In this document: one piece after another, positions 59,282 through 64,000 of the stretch
How positions within the stretch are numbered: the stretch's first letter is position 1
Layout of the letters: each line of letters starts with the position of its first letter
DNA from: Straminergon stramineum
Taxonomy: Eukaryota > Streptophyta > Bryopsida > Hypnales > Calliergonaceae
DNA: 64,000 bases
Direction of reading: 5' to 3'
Assembly: GCA_963920665.1 (NCBI GenBank)
Contig: OY987266.1
Span: forward strand, 7,941,001-8,005,000
Notes under the pieces: generated by a model
What the model saw: only the letters and a program-made list of their open reading frames with translations
Told to the model about the DNA's origin: nothing
Database searches by the model: none
Made by a program: the position numbers and the translations under genes

Positions 59282-60134
59282 GCTCTCTGAGATGAACGTT
59301 TGTGCCGCATCGATCATTGTATATAAGATCATTTGAGCCTCTACGTGTTTGATCATTGCTCGCTGTATTGAGGTCCTAAGTGTGTATTAGGGTAGGAAGG
59401 AAGATTACCTTGATTGATTCCGGCGGTAGAATTAGTCTCACATGCTGTCTTTCATGTAAAGCACCTTTTGGTTTATCTGCAAGAGAGCAAGTTAAACTGA
59501 ATTTGCACACAAGAAAATGTTAATTTCTTCTCTTCAAGGATACTCTTGTTTTCCTTTTAAGAGAAGAAAAGAATAGTTTCTTGTGTGCAAAATCAATGGA
59601 TGAGCTAGTTCGAGAGTAGGAATTTAGGAAAAGAGTAAGAAAAGTTTCCTACTGAGTGTATGTGGAGTAGCAATACCTAGCCAGAGCTGAATCGCTGGGC
59701 AATCATGTGTTTATTTGCTACCTTGATTAGGGTTGTTCGTCGAGGAGTTTATCGGTCTGACCCGATTGGCCCAACTGTAATACATCGATCTATGCTATGT
59801 TATTCCTTGAAAAGTGCTTTCTTCTTGAGCTCATTGAATATCGAATGTCATCACCTTCAGAACTGGGGTTTTCCTCGAATGGGAAAGCTAGTGCAGATCA
59901 GTACCTACACGCTGAGCAGTTCCTAAACTGTTGACCTTAGCTTTGCACTTGACCAAAACCGAGTTAAAACGTGAAGTCATTGCTGTTGGTACGCCTGTGT
60001 CCAATCTAATCTGAAGAGTGCCGTGCTAGCTCCTGGTACCATGTGCCTGATTCACTGAGATTCGATCACGCCGAACAGGCCGAAGAGACGACCATACGAG
60101 AGCGCTCCTTTCGATCGAGGTGTTGATGTGCAAA
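59282..60134. other. Conserved convergent spacer, module B2
   Basis: Homologous to 25356-26205; presumed 3' ends of two convergent genes. Confidence 0.45.
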
Positions 60135-61379
60135 TCAGGCTTTGGAGGAGGTGGAGGGGCTGGGGGCGGAGTTGGAGGTTTCTCTGGCCATGATGGTAAT
60201 TCCGGACCAGGAGGATTCTCTGTCCAGTTTAGGATAATGAAATTGCGTGCCCTGCTCATCTTTTCCCGCAATATCAGTTTCCGTTGGATTGCTTTGTATC
60301 TACAAACACCCAACTTCCAGATCTCATTGACCTAACGGGCAGCGAATCATGGATGGTAAACAAACGCCTGACAGTGCAACTAATAAGTCCTGAAGGAGCT
60401 TCCACGGCTTGTCGCAGAACAGAGTAGTCGGTAACCTTACTTTGTCGAGGTATTCATGGATAGGGCCTTTGCCTGCTGGAGTCCCGTGTACTCCCAGAGC
60501 CTGTCGAGTGATTATATTGATATGAGGGGCACCACTTCTATTGCTGCGGCAGGCGACCTTTTGCATCCTTATGAATAGCTAGAAGTGTCGTCTTCGACAA
60601 TACACTCGTTGGTTTCAGGGGTCTGAGGGTTCTATGAAGTGTTCGAAATGAATTACCTTCTGCCCAGCTCTCCGTTGCTCTTCATCTCGCTTTACAACAC
60701 TGGCAATGTCCGTTCGCCAAAACTCTTTTCTATGGTGGTCCGCATATGAGAGTGAGTCTTGCTTCTCTGGTTTGGTCAAGTCCTTGTAGTAAGGGTCGTG
60801 CCGTATGTGACTGAAATCTCGTTTGGTGAGCCTGCCTTTCATCACTTTCTCCTGCGTGTCAGAAATGCTGAGCAGCGTTTACTGCCAGAGTCCAGTTCTT
60901 GGAACTTCATCATCAGCTGAGGCCAGACGTCAATAAGATCATGATTGTGCAAATAGTTGGACCTGGGTTCACAACTTGGCATGAGCATTTGTGGAACGAA
61001 ATCAGGATCTGACTCGCAGGTGAAGCACTGAGTGATTTTAGAGTTCAAAATTGTGAACAAGCAAATGAGAACTGCTACGCAATGCATCAGTCATCATACA
61101 TCAATTCCGAAACTTTCCGTTCAATGTTCAGAGCTGTACTTCTAAATATATTTTCTTAGGGAGAATAGCTGGCATAATCGGCGCTGATCTTCTCGACGGC
61201 GCTCGCACGTCAGGTTTCAGATTTCTTTTTGGAGGTAGGCTGCTTGGCAGTGTGTTAGCGGAGCAGGCCGGCACGGAGCCTTGTTTCGGCACTTGCTTTG
61301 GGCTTCTCGGGACTGGAGTTTCCCCAGCACTCTTCGCAGCAGCTGGTGCTGCGGCTGCTTCCCACTCCTCCTTAGGCAT
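60135..61379 (-). pseudogene. Unknown charged protein gene, copy B2 (best 5' end, internal deletion)
   Basis: Exon 1 (61379-61140) encodes 80 residues starting MPKEEWEAAAAPAAAKSAGE, Ala/Pro-rich then basic, and ends GAA|GTACAG. Exon 2 (61012 to about 60884, acceptor TGCGAG) reads SDPDFVPQMLMPSCEPR. Exon 3 ends at 60657 with AAG|GTAATT and carries HDPYYKDLTKPEKQ. Between exons 2 and 3 the frames do not meet and the gap is too short for a normal intron. The first half of exon 4 is deleted (break near 60570). The last exon (60299-60135) has a weak acceptor TTTGTAG. The protein family is not recognised: mostly charged, no membrane segment or signal peptide. Probably a pseudogene, but the best guide to the ancestral gene. 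Confidence 0.5.
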
Positions 61380-63580
61380 GATGACCTCAGACTATTGCAG
61401 CACTCAGCACACGACATAAACTAACGAGATAACACAACCAGCGGAAGGCCAAGATTCAGCTGAAAAGGTAAGATACCCTGTTATTCAAGCAGGCCAGCTC
61501 GTCGACTCTTCAAAGTGAAACATCCTCAAACTAAGAAATGAGTTCCTCGCGTAGGAAGGAATGCTTGGGTGTAATCTTTGCTTCCGGGCAATATTACAAA
61601 GGCTACTATGAAGAATCTTCGCGAGCCGACTTCCGGCTTTCCAAAAACAGTAGTGCACTAGAAACAGAACATGAAAAATGGAAAGTCGACTTGTACACAA
61701 TTCCGAAATTTCAAAAGTCAATCACATCTTTCAATGCTATGAATCCTCGAGACTGAAACCGTCAGAAACAGAGGATGCCCACAAGTTACAAGGATCCTAA
61801 ACATCCACAATCCGGGGCTGCTATTTCCTAAAAGGCGTCAGTGATCGCAAGCGTTACGAAGCCATCCAACTCCAACAGACTTTGACCTGCGAGGTTACTG
61901 GAGTGACAAGTCTCATAAGCGAAGCGAGAAAACGACGTCCTGCAAACTTCTTAGCAAAGAAGGTATGGTTTGCGCTGCTCTAATTCAGGATTCACGAGCT
62001 AACTACTGTTCCATGAAGAAGCAGACATTGAGCTGTGGAGAGGGGATGACGTACGCCGAGATCCAAGAGAGTGAACATCTTTGCAGTGTCGGAGTCACTA
62101 CCATTGGAGTTGAGGAGAGGCACAAGCATAAGCGAGTCATTGCTGGAGAGATTTACAGAGAGGAACCAACTGAAATCCCCGCAAACACCTGATTTGTTCT
62201 GTTTCAAATCAAGACGAGGACACCACATCACCAAGACTTCATCACAAGACAATGAATTTTTCCATCCTTTCAGTGTGTGTGCTCACTAATTTATCAAAGT
62301 CCAACTAAACTTACATGTAATATATTTAAATTAGTGCAGGCTGAAAATTTACGGATATGTACTAATTTGAAAAAAATAAAACAAAATTGTTGTGAATCTT
62401 ATTTTGCAAATGACACTAATTCTTTTGTCTCGTTAATAAGGTCAATTTAGAGTAGTTGGAAGGAAGAGAAAATAACTCCAACTTTGATCAAGATTACAAA
62501 TTCCATCCAACTTTCAACCATATTCATCTAGTTCCATCTTAGGGGCTGTTTGACCTAAAACAGATGATGCGTCAATGAAGAAGAAACACTTTTTTTTATC
62601 TTCCAAGTTGCACTATTGATTGGAAATCTGTGGAAAAGAAAAAGAAGGTTAACTATTACATAATTATTCATGACATGTGAATAAAACCTATTGGACGTGA
62701 ATTTCTTTTGTTTAATAGAATTATGACCTTGTGCATACAGGAATACGGACATTCAATTGATTGTCAAACGGAGTCTTTGGGTCTTTCTAATTTTGTGAAG
62801 ATTATACGACACAGATGATATTGAAGATTGTATTCAAGATTATATGAAGATTACAAAAGAGTTCAATACTTATATTTGTTACATCCACACTAAGGATTCA
62901 TCTTGAGAAGGACAAACAACCCTCCTGTCATACTCGATGCTTGTCGAAATTTCGGAACTTAACAGATGCAGCACCAAGCATGGCCACTAAGACGGCATCT
63001 CAAGCACGTTCGCTGTGGACCCGATTTCATCACCCTAGGACATGTTCCGATGCCATCTCTGTAAGATCAGCAATTGAAAGAGACTACTTGCCTTCTGAAA
63101 TCTTATTTGTGGAGTATGCAGTGGGAAAACCTTTTGAAATGAGGAATTAATTATTTCTGAAGCGACAGGGGAAATATCACTTCTCACTCGATGCTTATGA
63201 GACATAATCAAAAGCAATTAAATTTCTCTGACAATTGTCAAAGTACATGGATTATGTTCAGGGCAAGCAACGGACTTGCAGTTCATCACAATCTTTGCTC
63301 AATGAGGCCTAATGGTCGTTGACCTTACTTGTATATACCAAGGCCATGCCACAAACTAAAAACATTTGCCAGTTATATCATTAGGTAAATATCAACAGCA
63401 ATACATATCTCCAGATTTGCTACTCTATCCTGTCCAAACCTTCAAGCCTCCTAGACTGAAAGAGGATACCAGACAGTGACGCTGCTAAGATGATCCGTTA
63501 AAAGCTAAAGAAGAACCATCTTCCAGTGTCATTCATTTCATATGTGCAGGAAAGATCAACACGGCTCTAAGCTTCTCGCA
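61380..63580. other. B-module-specific segment, second copy
   Basis: Matches 36438-38600 closely. Frames that look open here (for example 62941-63150, plus) are stopped in the B1 copy, which speaks against coding. Confidence 0.4.
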
Positions 63581-63836
63581 ACCTCCGAATGTACACCAGG
63601 GGGCTACGAACTGCTTCTAAATTGACCTGCGCTAACGCTGAATGCACATGGTTATATATCTTCGGAGTGAAAACATTCGCTTCCTTGAACCGCCAACCCA
63701 TCCTCATGGTCAGTGTGCGTCGAGACTCAATGCTCGACATATATCTCAGTTCTGCTGATTGGATGCAACTCAGGTAACCCCACAATATCTCTCTATACCG
63801 CCAATGGCGAACTTCTAAGTTACAGTGCTAGTACCG

Positions 63837-64000
63837 TTAATGAACCTCAATAGGGATGGCATTCATCTTCGGATCTTCTTTGAACTTCGGAATCACAATT
63901 CGCAGCATTCCATTCTTCAGCTCGGCTTTCACCTCATCTACCTTCACGTGTTCAGGCAACGTCAACCGGGTGTTGCACTTCTCGTAACTGTGAGAAGACC
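63837..64000 (-). CDS. HSP20: HSP20 exon 3, copy B2 (partial, cut by window end)
   Basis: From the TAA at 63837-63839 the minus strand gives the C-terminal half of the HSP20 alpha-crystallin domain: HVKVDEVKAELKNGMLRIVI and the tail with IPIEVH. It is open over the visible 164 bases, including the place where A2 has its one-base loss. Exons 1 and 2 would lie beyond the window. By symmetry with B1 this copy may be complete. Confidence 0.75.
   Translation of the reverse strand, partial: SSHSYEKCNTRLTLPEHVKVDEVKAELKNGMLRIVIPKFKEDPKMNAIPIEVH

Larger units (their letters stand above)
52863..64000. repeat. Tandem gene module B2 (continues beyond window)
   Basis: Fourth module, matching B1 at an offset of about 25 kb. 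It contains the long IFI-like gene, the unknown gene with 5' exons, the B-specific segment and the 3' part of an HSP20 gene at the window end. Private insertions are at 53905, 56931 and 57708. Confidence 0.8.

Noticed and set aside
61538..61756. 72-codon plus-strand frame in module B2
   Set aside because: The homologous frame in B1 (from about 36599) stops after about 32 codons, so conservation does not support coding.

Overview
The window looks like nuclear DNA of a land plant, most likely a non-flowering one (bryophyte, lycophyte or fern), though nothing pins down the species. The reasons are AT-rich intergenic DNA, GT-AG introns, a plant-type organellar small heat-shock protein, an AMSH deubiquitinase exon pair and many short inverted-repeat transposons. 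I saw no rRNA or tRNA gene, no CRISPR array and no bacterial operon. Most long reading frames in the window look like chance frames in AT-rich DNA.

Left part (1-18.8 kb). The 5' end of an AMSH-like deubiquitinase gene (minus strand) lies at 0.6-1.4 kb. After it come about 17 kb with no gene I can support. This stretch carries non-autonomous transposons in two main classes. One has ends CCCCTAA...TTAGGGG flanked by TTAA, resembling piggyBac. The other has ends AGGTAGT...ACTACC(A/T) flanked by TA, resembling Tc1/mariner. There is also a foldback element, a 24-bp minisatellite and a decayed possible gypsy integrase.

Right part (18.8-64 kb). Four tandem copies of one gene module follow, at about 18.8-27.9 (A1), 27.9-40.9 (B1), 42.3-52.9 (A2) and 52.9->64 kb (B2). 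Each module has, left to right, a plus-strand gene for a small Ala/Gly-rich membrane protein of the ISG12/IFI6-IFI27 type (Ifi-6-16 family), a minus-strand five-exon gene of unknown function, and a minus-strand HSP20 gene. A1 and A2 share derived features: short IFI-like protein, a Stowaway-like insertion, a 2.8-kb deletion and an HSP20 gene cut in its first exon. B1 and B2 share the long IFI-like protein and lack that deletion. So an A+B pair was itself duplicated, giving a higher-order repeat of about 25 kb.

State of the genes. All four IFI-like frames are open. Only B1 shows a complete HSP20 gene (223 aa predicted, three coding exons), with a TATA box and two canonical heat-shock elements upstream. 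The A1 copy lacks its transit-peptide exon and the A2 copy is a clear pseudogene. The B2 copy runs off the window. The unknown middle gene has a defect in every copy. Insertions found in all modules, in A only, or in a single module form a nested record of the duplication order.
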